A stretch of DNA of 64,000 bases. It comes from Crenalkalicoccus roseus (GTDB lineage: Bacteria > Pseudomonadota > Alphaproteobacteria > Acetobacterales > Acetobacteraceae). A program made the translations under genes and the position numbers. The DNA lies in contig NZ_SJDM01000014.1 of the NCBI RefSeq assembly GCF_004761865.1, forward strand, positions 1-64,000, written 5' to 3'. How positions within the stretch are numbered: the stretch's first letter is position 1; each line of letters begins with the position of its first letter. Positions 41,511-51,376 of the stretch are shown here, piece after piece. A model generated the notes under the pieces. That model did not search any database and was not told the origin of the DNA. It saw only the letters and a list, made by a program, of their open reading frames with translations.

Positions 41511-44030
41511 ATGTCCTCCCCCGACCTCCGCGCCGCAGACCCCCTGGCCGGGCCCGCCCCAGGCCGACCGAAGCGCCCGCCGCCCGGCCGCCGGCGCCGC
41601 CGCGGTTTCGGTCTGGTCCGCGCGCTCGGCCTTGCCCTCGCCATCCTCGTGGTCGGCGGGGGGGTGGCGGCGGTCGGGCTCTACCGCCAGGTGGCGGCCG
41701 ACCTGCCGGACTACCGCTGGCTCGCCGATTACGAGCCGCCGCAGATGTCGCGCATCTATGCCGCCGACAGCCGGCTCCTGGCCGAGCTCGCCACCGAGCG
41801 GCGCGTCTTCGTCCCCATCGAGGCCATCCCGCAGCTCCTGCAGCAGGCCTTCGTCAGCGCCGAGGACCAGCGCTTCTGGGAACACCGCGGGGTGGACCCG
41901 ATCGGCATCGCCCGCGCGGTGCTGACCAACATCGAGCAGTACGGCAGCGGCCGGCGCGCCGTCGGCGCCTCCACCATCACCCAGCAGGTGGCCAAGAACA
42001 TGCTGGTCGGCGCCGACCGCACGCTGATGCGCAAGGCGCGCGAGGCCATCCTGGCGATGCGCATCGAGGAGGCGCTGCCCAAGGAGCGCATCCTCGAGAT
42101 CTACCTGAACGAGATCTTCCTCGGCGCCCAGGCCTATGGCGTGGCGGCGGCCGCGCAGGCCTACTTCAACAAGGGCCTCGACGAGCTGACGCTGTCCGAA
42201 ATGGCCTTCCTCGCCGCCCTGCCGAAGGCCCCCAACAACTACAACCCGCTCCGCTTCCCGGAGGCGGCGCGCATCCGGCGCGACTGGGTGCTCGACCGGA
42301 TGGCGGAGGACCGCGCCATCACCCCCGAGCAGGCGCAGGCGGCGAAGGCGGAACCGATCGTGCCACGCCCGACGCGGCGGCCGGAGCTGGTCCCGGTCGG
42401 CCAGCACTTCACCGAGGAGGTGCGGCGGGAGCTGATCAGCCGCTTCGGCGCCGAACAGGCCACGGCCGGCGGCCTCGTCGTGCGCACCAGCCTCGAGCCG
42501 AAGCTGCAGGCGGCGACCGAGGCGGCGCTCCGCAACGGGCTGATGACCTATGACCGCCGCCGCGGCGGCTGGCGCGGCGCGCTGGCGCGCATCGGCACCG
42601 GCCAGACCGAGTGGCTGCCGCAGCTCGAGGCGGTGCCCCGACCGCCCGGCATGCTGCCCGAATGGCGCCTGGCCGTGGCGCTGGAGGTGCGCGAGCGCGA
42701 GGCGCGCCTCGGCTGGATCGAGCGGCCCGACCCGCGCGGCCCGGCGCAGCCCCGCACCGGCACCCTGCCGCTGGAGGAGGCGGCCTGGGCGCGGCGGGCG
42801 CTGGAGGGCGGCCGGCTCGGCCCGCCGCCGCGGCGCATGGCCGATGTGCTCGCCCCGGGCGAGGTGGTGATGGTGGAGATGCTGCCGGCCCAGCCCGCCC
42901 AGGGCCGCACCCCGGGCCGGCCCGAGCGGCTGGCGCTGCGCCAGGTGCCGGCGCTGGAGGGGGCGGTGGTGGCGCTCGATCCCCTGAGCGGGCGGGTGCT
43001 GGCCATGGCGGGCGGCTGGTCCTTCGACAGAAGCCAGTTCAACCGCGCCACCCAGGCGCTGCGCCAGCCCGGCTCCTCCTTCAAGCCCTTCGTCTATCTC
43101 GCCGCCCTGGAGCTCGGCGTGCCGCCGAACCAGCGCTTCCTGGACGGGCCGGTGGAGGTGATGACGCCGCAGGGCCTGTGGCGGCCGACCAACTACGACG
43201 GCAGCACCGGCATGGGCTATGTCACCATGCGCACTGCCCTTGAGCGCTCGCTCAACCTGGTCACCGTCCGGGTGGCGCAGGAGGTGGGCATGGACCGCGT
43301 GGCCGACGTCGCGGCGCGCTTCGGCGTGGTGGACCAGATGCCGCGCTACCTCGCCAACTCCCTGGGCTCGGGGGAGACCACGGTGCTGCGCATGGCGGCC
43401 GCCTACGCCGCCTTCGCCAATGGCGGGCGGCAGGTGGCGCCGACGCTGATCGACACCGTACAGGACCAGCGCGGGCGGGTGATCTGGCGCAGCGACATCC
43501 GCCGCTGCGCCGGCGGCTGCGCCTCCGCCCCGGAATTCGGCCCGCCCGAGCTGTCGGAGGAGCGGCGGCAGGTCACCGACCCGATCGCCGCCTATCAGAT
43601 GGTGAACATCCTGACCGGCGTCGTCACCCGCGGCACCGGCACCCGCGCCGCCCAGGGGCTGCAGCGCCCGATCGCCGGCAAGACGGGCACCACCAACGAC
43701 TATGTGGACAACTGGTTCGTCGGCTTCACGCCGGAGCTGGTGGTGGCGGTGTGGCTTGGCTTCGACGAGCCGCGCAGCCTCGGCCAGGGCGAGACCGGCG
43801 GCACCAACGCCGCGCCGGTCTTCCGCGAGGTGGTGGAGGCGGCGCTGCGCGGCAGCCCGCCCGTGCCCTTCCGCTCCCCGCCCGGGGTGGCGCTGGTACG
43901 CGTGGGGCATGACGGGGGCGGCAGCATCATGGAAGCCTTCCGCCCCGGCACCGAGAACGCGGCCCGCCCCCCCGGCGAGGAGGGGCCGAGCGCGGCCGGC
44001 CTGGAGCGCGGGCTGGGGGGGCTCTATTGA
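41511..44030 (+). CDS. mrcA: Penicillin-binding protein 1A
   Basis: This bifunctional peptidoglycan glycosyltransferase/transpeptidase sits in the inner membrane. One N-terminal membrane helix (ALGLALAILVVGGGVAAVGL) is followed by the glycosyltransferase domain (SAEDQRFWEHRGVD, ASTITQQVAKN, KERILEIYLNEIFLG) and the transpeptidase domain with SSFKP (SxxK), an SxN-type motif near LERSLNLVT, and KTGTT. 839 residues, typical. It is a single gene downstream of the cas module. Confidence 0.95.
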   Translation: MSSPDLRAADPLAGPAPGRPKRPPPGRRRRRGFGLVRALGLALAILVVGGGVAAVGLYRQVAADLPDYRWLADYEPPQMSRIYAADSRLLAELATERRVFVPIEAIPQLLQQAFVSAEDQRFWEHRGVDPIGIARAVLTNIEQYGSGRRAVGASTITQQVAKNMLVGADRTLMRKAREAILAMRIEEALPKERILEIYLNEIFLGAQAYGVAAAAQAYFNKGLDELTLSEMAFLAALPKAPNNYNPLRFPEAARIRRDWVLDRMAEDRAITPEQAQAAKAEPIVPRPTRRPELVPVGQHFTEEVRRELISRFGAEQATAGGLVVRTSLEPKLQAATEAALRNGLMTYDRRRGGWRGALARIGTGQTEWLPQLEAVPRPPGMLPEWRLAVALEVREREARLGWIERPDPRGPAQPRTGTLPLEEAAWARRALEGGRLGPPPRRMADVLAPGEVVMVEMLPAQPAQGRTPGRPERLALRQVPALEGAVVALDPLSGRVLAMAGGWSFDRSQFNRATQALRQPGSSFKPFVYLAALELGVPPNQRFLDGPVEVMTPQGLWRPTNYDGSTGMGYVTMRTALERSLNLVTVRVAQEVGMDRVADVAARFGVVDQMPRYLANSLGSGETTVLRMAAAYAAFANGGRQVAPTLIDTVQDQRGRVIWRSDIRRCAGGCASAPEFGPPELSEERRQVTDPIAAYQMVNILTGVVTRGTGTRAAQGLQRPIAGKTGTTNDYVDNWFVGFTPELVVAVWLGFDEPRSLGQGETGGTNAAPVFREVVEAALRGSPPVPFRSPPGVALVRVGHDGGGSIMEAFRPGTENAARPPGEEGPSAAGLERGLGGLY

Positions 44031-44052
44031 GCGGGTCGTGGCCGGGCGCCAT

Positions 44053-44082
44053 TTGACGAAGCCTCCCCGGCGCCTGTAAGAG
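44053..44082 (+). promoter_or_regulatory. Sigma-70 promoter for tRNA-Ser
   Basis: TTGACG (44053-44058) and TAAGAG (44077-44082) are separated by 18 bp, about 35 bases before the tRNA, a usual distance for a tRNA promoter. Confidence 0.55.
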
Positions 44083-44116
44083 GGCTGCGGCATACGTCGT
44101 GCGCCGCCACTCATGC

Positions 44117-44209
44117 GGAGGGGTGGCCGAGTGGCTGAAGGCGGCGGTTTGCTAAACCGTTATACGGGGTCAACCCGTATCGTGGGTTCGAATCCCATCC
44201 CCTCCGCCA
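44117..44209 (+). tRNA. tRNA-Ser (anticodon GCT)
   Basis: The acceptor stem GGAGGGG pairs with CCCCTCC before the discriminator G and an encoded CCA. The anticodon arm CGGTTTGCTAAACCG gives GCT, reading AGC/AGU. A long variable arm (ATACGGG/CCCGTAT) identifies a class-II tRNA, and the T-arm GGGTTCGAATCCC is canonical. 93 nt including CCA. Confidence 0.97.
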
Positions 44210-44304
44210 TTCGCGCCCGTTGCCGCGCCGCCGTGCGGCCGCCCGTTCATTCCCACCCGCCTGGCATCGGCGAGGATCCGGGGCCGCCGCTATAAGCCCG
44301 GCCC

Positions 44305-45588
44305 ATGACCCAGCCGCCCCGCGCCACGCCATCCGCCGCCCCTCCCGCCCGCCGTGCCGCCGCGGCGCTGCTGGAGGCGGTGCTGACCCGACACCGCCCG
44401 CTCGACGAGGCGCTGGAGGCGCTGCCCGGCCGCGCCGTCCTCAACCCGCGCGATCGCGCCGCAGCCCACCGCATCGCCGCCGCGGTGCTGCGCCGCACCG
44501 GCTCGCTGGACGCGGTGCTGGAGCCCTTCCTGCGCCGGGAACCGCCGGAGGCGGTGCGCCAGGCGCTGCGCATCGGCACCGCCGAGCTGCTGCTGCTCGG
44601 CACCCCGCCCCATGCCGCGGTGGCAAGTGCGGTGGCGCTGGTGCCCCGCCCCTTCGCCGGGCTGGTGAACGCGGTGCTGCGCCGCGTCGCCGAGGCCGGG
44701 CCGGCGGCGCTCGCGGGGCTGGACGCCGAGCGCCTCGACACCCCCGCCTGGCTCTGGGCCTCCTGGCACGCCGCCTATGGCGAGGCGGTGCGGGCCATCG
44801 CCGCCGCGCACAGGCAGGAGGCGCCGCTCGACCTCACCCTCGCTCCCGGCGCCACGGCGCCTGAGGGGGGCGAGGCGCTGCCCACCGGCAGCATCCGCTT
44901 CCCGCCGGGGACGCGGGTGACGGAGCTGCCCGGCTTCGCCGAGGGTGCCTTCTGGGTGCAGGACGCCGCCGCCGCCCTGCCGGCCCGGCTGCTCGCCGCC
45001 CAGCCCGGCGAGCGCGTGGCCGATCTCTGCGCCGCCCCCGGGGGCAAGACGGCGCAGCTTGCCGCCGCGGGGGCGCGGGTGGTGGCGGTCGAGCGCGACC
45101 CGCGCCGCGCCGCGCGGCTGCGCGAGAACCTGGCGCGCCTGCGCCTCGCGGCGGAGGTGGTGGAAGCGGACGCGGCCGCCTGGGACGCCGGCGGGGCGCG
45201 CTTCGACGCGGTGCTGCTGGACGCGCCCTGCACCGCCACCGGCACCATCCGCCGCCACCCGGACATCCCGCACCTCAAGCGCGCGCGCGACCTGGCGCCG
45301 ATGGCCGAGGCACAGCGGCGCCTGCTCGAAGCGGCGGCGCGGCTGCTGCGGCCGGGCGGGCGGCTGGTCTTCGCCGTCTGCTCGCTGCAGCCGGAGGAGG
45401 GGGAGGGGCATCTCCCCGCCGCCGAGGCGCTCGGCCTCCGTCCCGACCCGGTGCGGCCGGAGGAGCTGCCGGGCCTGCCGCCGGAGGCGTTCACGCCCCA
45501 GGGCGCGCTGCGCACGCGCCCGGACTTCTGGGCGGAGCGCGGCGGCATGGACGGCTTCTTCGCCGCCCGCTTCCGCGCCCCGGACTGA
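44305..45588 (+). CDS. rsmB: 16S rRNA (cytosine967-C5)-methyltransferase
   Basis: This is a SAM-dependent m5C methyltransferase. An N-terminal NusB-like helical domain (to about 140) is followed by the Rossmann domain: DLCAAPGGKTAQLA, the catalytic motif DAPCTATG (PC), and FAVCSLQPEEGEGH with the second Cys. 427 residues, matching RsmB. It follows the tRNA by 95 bp and precedes the TRAP genes by 43 bp. Confidence 0.93.
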   Translation: MTQPPRATPSAAPPARRAAAALLEAVLTRHRPLDEALEALPGRAVLNPRDRAAAHRIAAAVLRRTGSLDAVLEPFLRREPPEAVRQALRIGTAELLLLGTPPHAAVASAVALVPRPFAGLVNAVLRRVAEAGPAALAGLDAERLDTPAWLWASWHAAYGEAVRAIAAAHRQEAPLDLTLAPGATAPEGGEALPTGSIRFPPGTRVTELPGFAEGAFWVQDAAAALPARLLAAQPGERVADLCAAPGGKTAQLAAAGARVVAVERDPRRAARLRENLARLRLAAEVVEADAAAWDAGGARFDAVLLDAPCTATGTIRRHPDIPHLKRARDLAPMAEAQRRLLEAAARLLRPGGRLVFAVCSLQPEEGEGHLPAAEALGLRPDPVRPEELPGLPPEAFTPQGALRTRPDFWAERGGMDGFFAARFRAPD

Positions 45589-45631
45589 GCGCGTAAGCTT
45601 GCGCCGAGGCAAGGATCCCGGGAGACCACGA

Positions 45632-46645
45632 ATGACGCTCCGCCGCACCGTGCTGGCCGCCGCCGCGGCCGTCGCGCTCTGCGCGCCCGCCGTGGCGCAG
45701 GCGCAGGCGCCGCAATTCTTCCGCATCGGCACCGGCAGCGCCGGCGGCACCTACTACCCGATCGGCGGCATCATCGCGAACGCCATCTCCTGCCCGCCCG
45801 GCGCGCCCTGCGGCACCGCCGGCGCCACGGCGGGCGTGCCCGGCCTGGTCGCGGTGGCGCAGGCGACGCAGGGCAGCGTGCAGAACGTGAACCTGATCCA
45901 GTCCGGCAACGCCGAGAGCGCCTTCAGCCAGTCCGACGTCGCGCACTGGGCCTTCACCGGCACCGGCCTGTTCGAGGGGCGGCCGAAGCTCGAGCGCCTG
46001 CGCTTCATCGCCCACCTTTTCCCCGAGCACATCCACGCCGTGGTGCGGCGCGACAGCCCGATCCGCGGCTTCGAGGACCTGCGCGGCAAGCGCATCGCCA
46101 TCGGCCTGCAGGCCTCCGGCGCGCGCATCGGCAGCGAGCTGATCCTGGAGGCCAACGGCCTGCGCGCCGGGCGCGACTACACCGCCGAGTTCCTGAACCA
46201 GGCCCAGGGTACGGAGCGGATGCAGGACCGCGGCCTCGACGCCACCTTCACCGTGGTCGGCTACCCCGCCGCCGCCTTCACCGAGTTCTGCGCCCGCACC
46301 GGATGCCGCCTGCTGCCGATCGAGGGACCGAACGCGCAGCGGGTGATCGAGCGCGCCCCCTTCTACGGCACCGGCGTGATCCCCCGCGGCGCCTACGAGG
46401 GGATGGAGGCGGACGTGCCGACGCTGACCGTCGGCGCCGTCTGGCTGGTGCGCGACAGCGTGCCGGAGGAGCTGGTCTATAACATCACGCGGGCGCTGTG
46501 GTCGGACGTGACCCGCGGCCTGCTCGACCGCGGTCACGCCAAGGGGCGCGAGATCGTGCGCGAGAACGCGCTGCAGGGCCGCGGCGTGGTGCCCTTCCAC
46601 CCCGGGGCGGAGCGGTTCTACCGCGAAGCCGGCATGCTGAACTGA
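45632..46645 (+). CDS. TAXI-family TRAP transporter solute receptor
   Basis: This periplasmic substrate-binding protein of a tripartite ATP-independent transporter has a signal peptide (about 1-25, ending VAQAQA) and then the TAXI signature FRIGTGSAGGTYYPIGG. It contains two Cys pairs (SCPPGAPCG and CARTGC). 337 residues from ATG 45632. The fused permease gene starts 10 bp downstream. TAXI receptors have been linked to glutamate, 2-oxoglutarate or aromatic acids; the substrate here is unknown. Confidence 0.92.
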   Translation: MTLRRTVLAAAAAVALCAPAVAQAQAPQFFRIGTGSAGGTYYPIGGIIANAISCPPGAPCGTAGATAGVPGLVAVAQATQGSVQNVNLIQSGNAESAFSQSDVAHWAFTGTGLFEGRPKLERLRFIAHLFPEHIHAVVRRDSPIRGFEDLRGKRIAIGLQASGARIGSELILEANGLRAGRDYTAEFLNQAQGTERMQDRGLDATFTVVGYPAAAFTEFCARTGCRLLPIEGPNAQRVIERAPFYGTGVIPRGAYEGMEADVPTLTVGAVWLVRDSVPEELVYNITRALWSDVTRGLLDRGHAKGREIVRENALQGRGVVPFHPGAERFYREAGMLN

Positions 46646-46655
46646 GCCGCGCCTC

Positions 46656-48710
46656 GTGAGCGGCGCCACCGGCGGACGGGTCGAGGGGGAGCGCCACCTC
46701 GACCTCGAGCGCGCGGCCGCGCTCGAGAAGAGCTACGACGCGGAGCTGCGCTTCCGCCAGCTCCGCGGCTTCGCGGTGCCGCTGGTCTCGACGCTGCTGG
46801 TCGCCCTCTCGGTCTTCCACTACTACACCGCCGGCTTCGGCATCCTGACCGAGCACTGGCACAAGGCGATCCACCTTGCCGCCGTGCTCGCCCTGATCTT
46901 CCTGATGTTCCCGACGCGGCGGCGCCTGCCGGGGCCGAGCCTCGGCGGCATCCCGCTGCTCGACTGGCTGTTCGCCGCCGCCGCGGTGGTGGTGACGCTC
47001 TACCTGCCGATCGTCTTCGACGACCTGACCTTCCGCATCGGCATGCCCAACGCCACCGACGTGGCGATGGGCACCATCATGGTGGTGCTGACGCTGGAGG
47101 CGGCGCGGCGCTCCATGGGCTGGGTGCTGCCGGCGATCGTCTGCGTGTTCATCCTCTACGCGCTGTTCGGCCACAACCTGACCGGCGCGCTCGCCCATCC
47201 CGGCGCCGACTGGGAGGGCTTCGTCAACCACGTCTACCTGACGCAGGAGGGGATCTTCGGCATCCCGGCGAAGGTGGTGGCGACCTTCGTCTTCCACTTC
47301 GTGCTGTTCGGGGTGATCGCGACGCGCATGGGCCTCGGGCAGTTCTTCATCGACATCGCCTCGGTGGTGGCCGGGCGCTACCCGGGCGGGCCGGCCAAGG
47401 TGGCGGTGGTGTCCTCGGCGCTGTTCGGCAGCATCAGCGGCTCCTCCATCGCCAATACCGTGACCACCGGCTCGCTCACCATCCCGGCGATGAAGCGGAT
47501 CGGCTACCGCCCGCACTTCGCCGGCGCGGTGGAGGCGGCGGCGAGCGCGGGCGGGCAGATCACGCCCCCGATCATGGGCGCCGCCGCCTTCGTCATGATC
47601 GAGTTCCTCGAGATCCCGCTGACCACGCTGCTGCTGGCCGCCGCCATCCCGGCCTTCATGCATTTCTGGGGCGTCTTCGTGCAGGTGCATTTCGAGGCCA
47701 AGCGCCTCGGCCTCAAGGGCCTGCCGGAGGAGGAGCTGCCGCGGCTCTGGCCGACCCTGCGCGACGGCTGGCCGACGGTGATCCCGCTGGTGATCCTGGT
47801 CTGGGTGATCGTTGAGGGCTACACGCCCTATCTCGCCGCCTTCTGGGGCATCACCGCCTGCATCGTGGTGGGCTTCCTCAACCCCCGCAACCGGCTGACC
47901 CTGCGCGACCTCTGGGACGCCTTCGACATGGGCGCGCGCTACGCGCTCGCGGTCGGCGCGGCGGCGGCCGCGGTCGGCATCGTGGTCGGCGTGGTGACGC
48001 TGACCGGGGCGGGCTTCCGCGTCGGCTTCATCGTGACGCAGGCCGCCGCCTCGACGGCCGAGCTGTTCCGGCCGCTGATCGAGGCGCTGCCCCCCGGCGT
48101 CGCCACCATGCAGGGCCTGACCCTGTTCCTCACCCTGCTCTTCGTGGCGATGGTCTGCATCATGATGGGGGCGGGGATCCCGACCACGGCGCTCTACATC
48201 GTGCTGGCGGCCATCGCCGCGCCGGCGGTGACGCAGCTCGGCGTGCCGCCGATCGCGGCGCACCTGTTCATCCTCTACTTCGGCATCCTCGCCGACCTGA
48301 CGCCGCCGGTCTGCGTCTCGGCCTATGCCGCGGCGGGCATCGCGGGGGCGAACCCCTTCCGCACCGGGCTCACCGCTTTCCGCCTCGGCCTGGCGAAGGC
48401 GATCGTGCCCTTCGTCTTCGCCTACGCGCCGGTGATGCTGGTGGTGACGGAGGGCTTCACCTGGGGCGGCTTCCTGCTCACCACGCTGACCTGCGCGCTC
48501 GGCGTGCTGGTGCTGGGCATCGGGCTGACCGGCTACGCCTTCACCCATATGGGCCTGGCGAGCCAGGCGCCGCTGGTGCTCGCCGCGCTGCTGCTGATCG
48601 CGCCGAGCGGTCCGCTCGCCCTCGCCGGCCTGGCGCTGGCCGCGCCGGTGCTGCTGGTCAACGCGCTGCGCGCGCGGCGCGGCGCGGGGCTGGCGCCGCG
48701 GCCGGGCTGA
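46656..48710 (+). CDS. TRAP transporter permease, fused small and large subunits
   Basis: This inner-membrane permease has the small (DctQ-like, four-helix) and large (DctM-like) subunits in one 684-residue chain, as usual for TAXI systems. The DctM signature GSISGSSIANTVTTGS is present around residue 255, along with many hydrophobic helices. It starts at GTG 46656, 10 bp after the receptor gene, so both are one operon. An ~18-helix count is expected from the family; I did not count every helix. Confidence 0.9.
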   Translation: MSGATGGRVEGERHLDLERAAALEKSYDAELRFRQLRGFAVPLVSTLLVALSVFHYYTAGFGILTEHWHKAIHLAAVLALIFLMFPTRRRLPGPSLGGIPLLDWLFAAAAVVVTLYLPIVFDDLTFRIGMPNATDVAMGTIMVVLTLEAARRSMGWVLPAIVCVFILYALFGHNLTGALAHPGADWEGFVNHVYLTQEGIFGIPAKVVATFVFHFVLFGVIATRMGLGQFFIDIASVVAGRYPGGPAKVAVVSSALFGSISGSSIANTVTTGSLTIPAMKRIGYRPHFAGAVEAAASAGGQITPPIMGAAAFVMIEFLEIPLTTLLLAAAIPAFMHFWGVFVQVHFEAKRLGLKGLPEEELPRLWPTLRDGWPTVIPLVILVWVIVEGYTPYLAAFWGITACIVVGFLNPRNRLTLRDLWDAFDMGARYALAVGAAAAAVGIVVGVVTLTGAGFRVGFIVTQAAASTAELFRPLIEALPPGVATMQGLTLFLTLLFVAMVCIMMGAGIPTTALYIVLAAIAAPAVTQLGVPPIAAHLFILYFGILADLTPPVCVSAYAAAGIAGANPFRTGLTAFRLGLAKAIVPFVFAYAPVMLVVTEGFTWGGFLLTTLTCALGVLVLGIGLTGYAFTHMGLASQAPLVLAALLLIAPSGPLALAGLALAAPVLLVNALRARRGAGLAPRPG

Positions 48711-48724
48711 GGGAGACATGCGAA

Positions 48725-48742
48725 GGGGGCCTCGCGGCCCCC
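48725..48742. terminator. Bidirectional hairpin terminator
   Basis: GGGGGCC-TCGC-GGCCCCC is a perfect 7-bp stem with a tetraloop, centred between the convergent TRAP permease and rplI. There is no long U-tract, so it is probably a weak or shared stop. Confidence 0.5.
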
Positions 48743-48776
48743 TCCCATGCGTCCGCCGCGCCGGCGGCGCGCGGCC

Positions 48777-49331
48777 TCAGCGCTCCTCGGTGGCGGCGCC
48801 GAGCTCGGCGCGCAGCTCCTCCTCGAGCGTCGGCTCCTCCTCGCGGGCGATCTCCTCGCCGCGCGCCTGCTTCTCCGCCTCCTCCGGGCTGCGCGCCACG
48901 TTCACCGTGACCGGCACATGCACCTCCGGGTGCAGCTCCACGGACACCGTCGTCAGGCCGAGGGTCTTGATCGGCTGCGTCAGCAGCACCTGGGAGCGGG
49001 TGACGGTCAGCCCGGCCTCCTTGCACGCCTCGGCGATGTCGCGGGCGGTGACGGAGCCGTAGAGGCTGCCCGATTCGCCCGCCTGGCGGATCAGCACGAC
49101 GGAGAGGCCGGCGACGCGCTCGGCGATGCGCTCCGCCTCCTCGCGGCGCTTGAGGTTCTGCGCCTCGAGCTGGGCGCGCTGCTGCTGGAAGCGCTCCAGG
49201 TTCTCCTTGCTGGCGCGGATCGCCTTGCCCTGGGGCAGCAGGAAGTTGCGCGCGTAGCCGGGGCGGACCTTCACCACCTCGCCCATCTGGCCGAGCTTCT
49301 CGACGCGCTGCATGAGGATGACTTCGATCAT
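48777..49331 (-). CDS. rplI: 50S ribosomal protein L9
   Basis: This ribosomal protein binds 23S rRNA near L1. The N-domain has the L9 signature ([20 protein letters not shown]) followed by the long connecting helix ([19 protein letters not shown]) and the C-domain. 184 residues; an acidic tail (about residues 150-184) extends beyond the E. coli length of 149. It is last in the rpsF-rpsR-DUF2232-rplI operon, 13 bp after the membrane-protein gene. Confidence 0.96.
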   Translation of the reverse strand: MIEVILMQRVEKLGQMGEVVKVRPGYARNFLLPQGKAIRASKENLERFQQQRAQLEAQNLKRREEAERIAERVAGLSVVLIRQAGESGSLYGSVTARDIAEACKEAGLTVTRSQVLLTQPIKTLGLTTVSVELHPEVHVPVTVNVARSPEEAEKQARGEEIAREEEPTLEEELRAELGAATEER

Positions 49332-49344
49332 GGCCTAGAGCCCT

Positions 49345-50301
49345 TCAGGTCTGGGGCGGCGCGGCCGGGGGGCTGCCCCCGGAGCGCCGGAAGTGGTCGA
49401 ACAGGCCGAGGCCCACCAGGGCCGGGGCCATGAGCTGCAGGAACAGGAGCAGCAGCAGGTAGAAGGTGACGAGGATGGGCACCTTGGCGCGGTGGCCGCG
49501 CGCCCGCGCATGCACCCCGGCGAGGCCGAGATAGAACAGCGGCAGCAGCAGCAGCAGCAGCGCCGAGAGCGGCACCGTATCCGCCTCCGCCGGCGCGACC
49601 AGCAGCAGCAGCAGCGCCGCGCCCGGCAGCGCCGGGTACCAGCGCGGCAGCCGCACCGCCGCCCAGTCGGGCGAGGGCGCGCGGGCCAGACCGCGCCGGG
49701 CCAGGAAGGACTGCGCCGCCGCCGCGTTCACGATCAGCGCGAGCCCGGCCCAGAAGCCGACCGCCGCGGCCTTCACCCGCACCATGGTGCCGATGAAGTC
49801 CTCGCCCGCCGGCAGGCCCATGCGCCCGAGCGTGCCCTCCACCCCGCGGCGCATCGCCGCCTCCAGCCCGCCCTCGCCGGCGAAGAACAGCGCCGCCGCC
49901 AGCAGCACGACCACCGGCCAGATGCCGATCAGCGCGAGCGGCAGGGAAAGGTCGAGCCTTCCCTCAGGGCGCAGCGCCGTGGCCACCAGGAGCGGCGCCG
50001 GCACGCCGAACAGCAGCAGGAAGGCGATCAGCGGGATGCCGCCGCCCACCAAAGCCACCAGCAAGCTGGCGAGGCCGGCCGCGGCGATGGCGCTGCCGGC
50101 GCCGAAGCCGAGCCCGGCGAGGAACAGCGGCACCGGCGTGACCCAGAGCAGGGCGGCGCCGAGCGGCAGGCCGCGGAAGGCCCAGAGGGCGCAGAAGGCG
50201 GCCGCGAAGCCGGCCGCCCCGGCGGCGAGCAGCCCCGGATTGCCCAGCACGCCCTGTCCCTGGCCGCTTCCCTGCGAGCCCTTGCCCGTCACCGCGTCCA
50301 T
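49345..50301 (-). CDS. DUF2232 membrane protein in the S6-S18-L9 operon
   Basis: This is a multi-helix inner-membrane protein (about eight hydrophobic segments over 318 residues) of the DUF2232/YybS type. Its function is unknown, but the same placement between rpsR and rplI is, as I recall, conserved in many Alphaproteobacteria and in some Firmicutes. It probably shares a transcript with the ribosomal proteins, 55 bp after rpsR. Confidence 0.8.
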   Translation of the reverse strand: MDAVTGKGSQGSGQGQGVLGNPGLLAAGAAGFAAAFCALWAFRGLPLGAALLWVTPVPLFLAGLGFGAGSAIAAAGLASLLVALVGGGIPLIAFLLLFGVPAPLLVATALRPEGRLDLSLPLALIGIWPVVVLLAAALFFAGEGGLEAAMRRGVEGTLGRMGLPAGEDFIGTMVRVKAAAVGFWAGLALIVNAAAAQSFLARRGLARAPSPDWAAVRLPRWYPALPGAALLLLLVAPAEADTVPLSALLLLLLPLFYLGLAGVHARARGHRAKVPILVTFYLLLLLFLQLMAPALVGLGLFDHFRRSGGSPPAAPPQT

Positions 50302-50356
50302 GCTCCGCCTGCCCTGGCCGCCTTGGCGGCCGGGCGTCTGCCCTCGAGCCGCCGCC

Positions 50357-50635
50357 CTAGTCGTTGATGACGTAGGGCAGCAGTGCCAGGAAGCGGGCGC
50401 GCTTGATCGCCTGCGCCAGCTCCCGCTGCTTCTTCGCGCTCACCGCGGTGATGCGGCTCGGCACGATCTTGCCGCGCTCCGAGAGGAAGCGGGACAGCAG
50501 CCGCACGTCCTTGTAGTCGATCCGCGGCGCGTTCGGCCCGCTGAAGGGGCAGGATTTGCGGCGGCGGTAGAAGGGGCGCCGGGCGCCCACGGCGGGGCGG
50601 CGGGCGGCGGGGTTCAGCTCCTGGGTCTCGGACAT
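50357..50635 (-). CDS. rpsR: 30S ribosomal protein S18
   Basis: This small-subunit protein of the S6-S18 pair has signature motifs in [27 protein letters not shown] and [20 protein letters not shown]. 92 residues. It lies 6 bp after rpsF. Confidence 0.97.
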   Translation of the reverse strand: MSETQELNPAARRPAVGARRPFYRRRKSCPFSGPNAPRIDYKDVRLLSRFLSERGKIVPSRITAVSAKKQRELAQAIKRARFLALLPYVIND

Positions 50636-50641
50636 GCCGGC

Positions 50642-51118
50642 TTACTCCTCGCCACCGGGGACGGTCTGTTCGATCTCCTCGCGGGAGCGGGCGCGGAATT
50701 CCTCGCGCTCGTCGCGCTCGCGCCCGCCGCGCCCGGAGGCGAAGCGCCCGGCCGGGCGCGGGCCGCGGAAGCCGCGCTCGCGCTCGCGGTCCTCGCTGCG
50801 GCGGGAGAGGATGGCCGAGGGGCCTTCCTCGATCGCCTCCACCCGCACCGTCAGGCTGCGCAGCACGTCCTCGTGCAGGCCGAGCTGGCGCTCCACCTCC
50901 TGCATCGCCGCCGGCGGGGCGGAGACGCCGAGGAGCATGTAGTGCCCCTTGCGGTTCTTCTTGATGCGGTAGGCAAGGCCGCGCAGGCCCCAATACTCGC
51001 GCTTGCGGACCTCGCCGCCCTGCTCGCCGAGGGCGGCCGCCATCTGGTCGGCGATGGCCTCGACCTGCTGCTGCGTGACATCGTTGCGGGCGATGAACAC
51101 GCACTCGTAAAGTGGCAT
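50642..51118 (-). CDS. rpsF: 30S ribosomal protein S6
   Basis: This small-subunit protein pairs with S18. MPLYECVFIARNDVTQQQVE and the YWGLRGLAYRIKKNRKGHY core identify it. The charged C-terminal tail (about residues 105-158, Arg/Glu-rich) extends beyond E. coli S6 (131-135). ATG 51118; first gene of the ribosomal operon. No S6-S18 autoregulatory RNA was recognised in the 258-bp gap upstream. Confidence 0.95.
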   Translation of the reverse strand: MPLYECVFIARNDVTQQQVEAIADQMAAALGEQGGEVRKREYWGLRGLAYRIKKNRKGHYMLLGVSAPPAAMQEVERQLGLHEDVLRSLTVRVEAIEEGPSAILSRRSEDRERERGFRGPRPAGRFASGRGGRERDEREEFRARSREEIEQTVPGGEE

Positions 51119-51376
51119 GGACTCTCCCTTCGGCTGGCTCAGCCCTGGGGCGCCGCGGCCCCATGCCGGCGGCGCAAACGGGCATAGCCGGCGCGCATGC
51201 CTGTGCCGCGCCGGCAGGGAAGGGGGGCGTAAAGCACAGGGTCCGGGCAGCGGCAAGGGGCGCCGCAGGCGGCGGCCCGGCGGTTCCAGTGACCGGCCGG
51301 CGGCGCGGAGTCCGCGCTCCCCGGCGCGCGCGATCTGCTCTAGACAACCCGCCCCACTCCGCACCGGGTCCCGCCA

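Noticed and set aside
41074-41925. An open frame running from the cas2b downstream gap into the PBP1A gene
   Set aside because: It has no recognisable domain, shifts frame relative to the clear PBP1A coding sequence, and has no ribosome-binding site.
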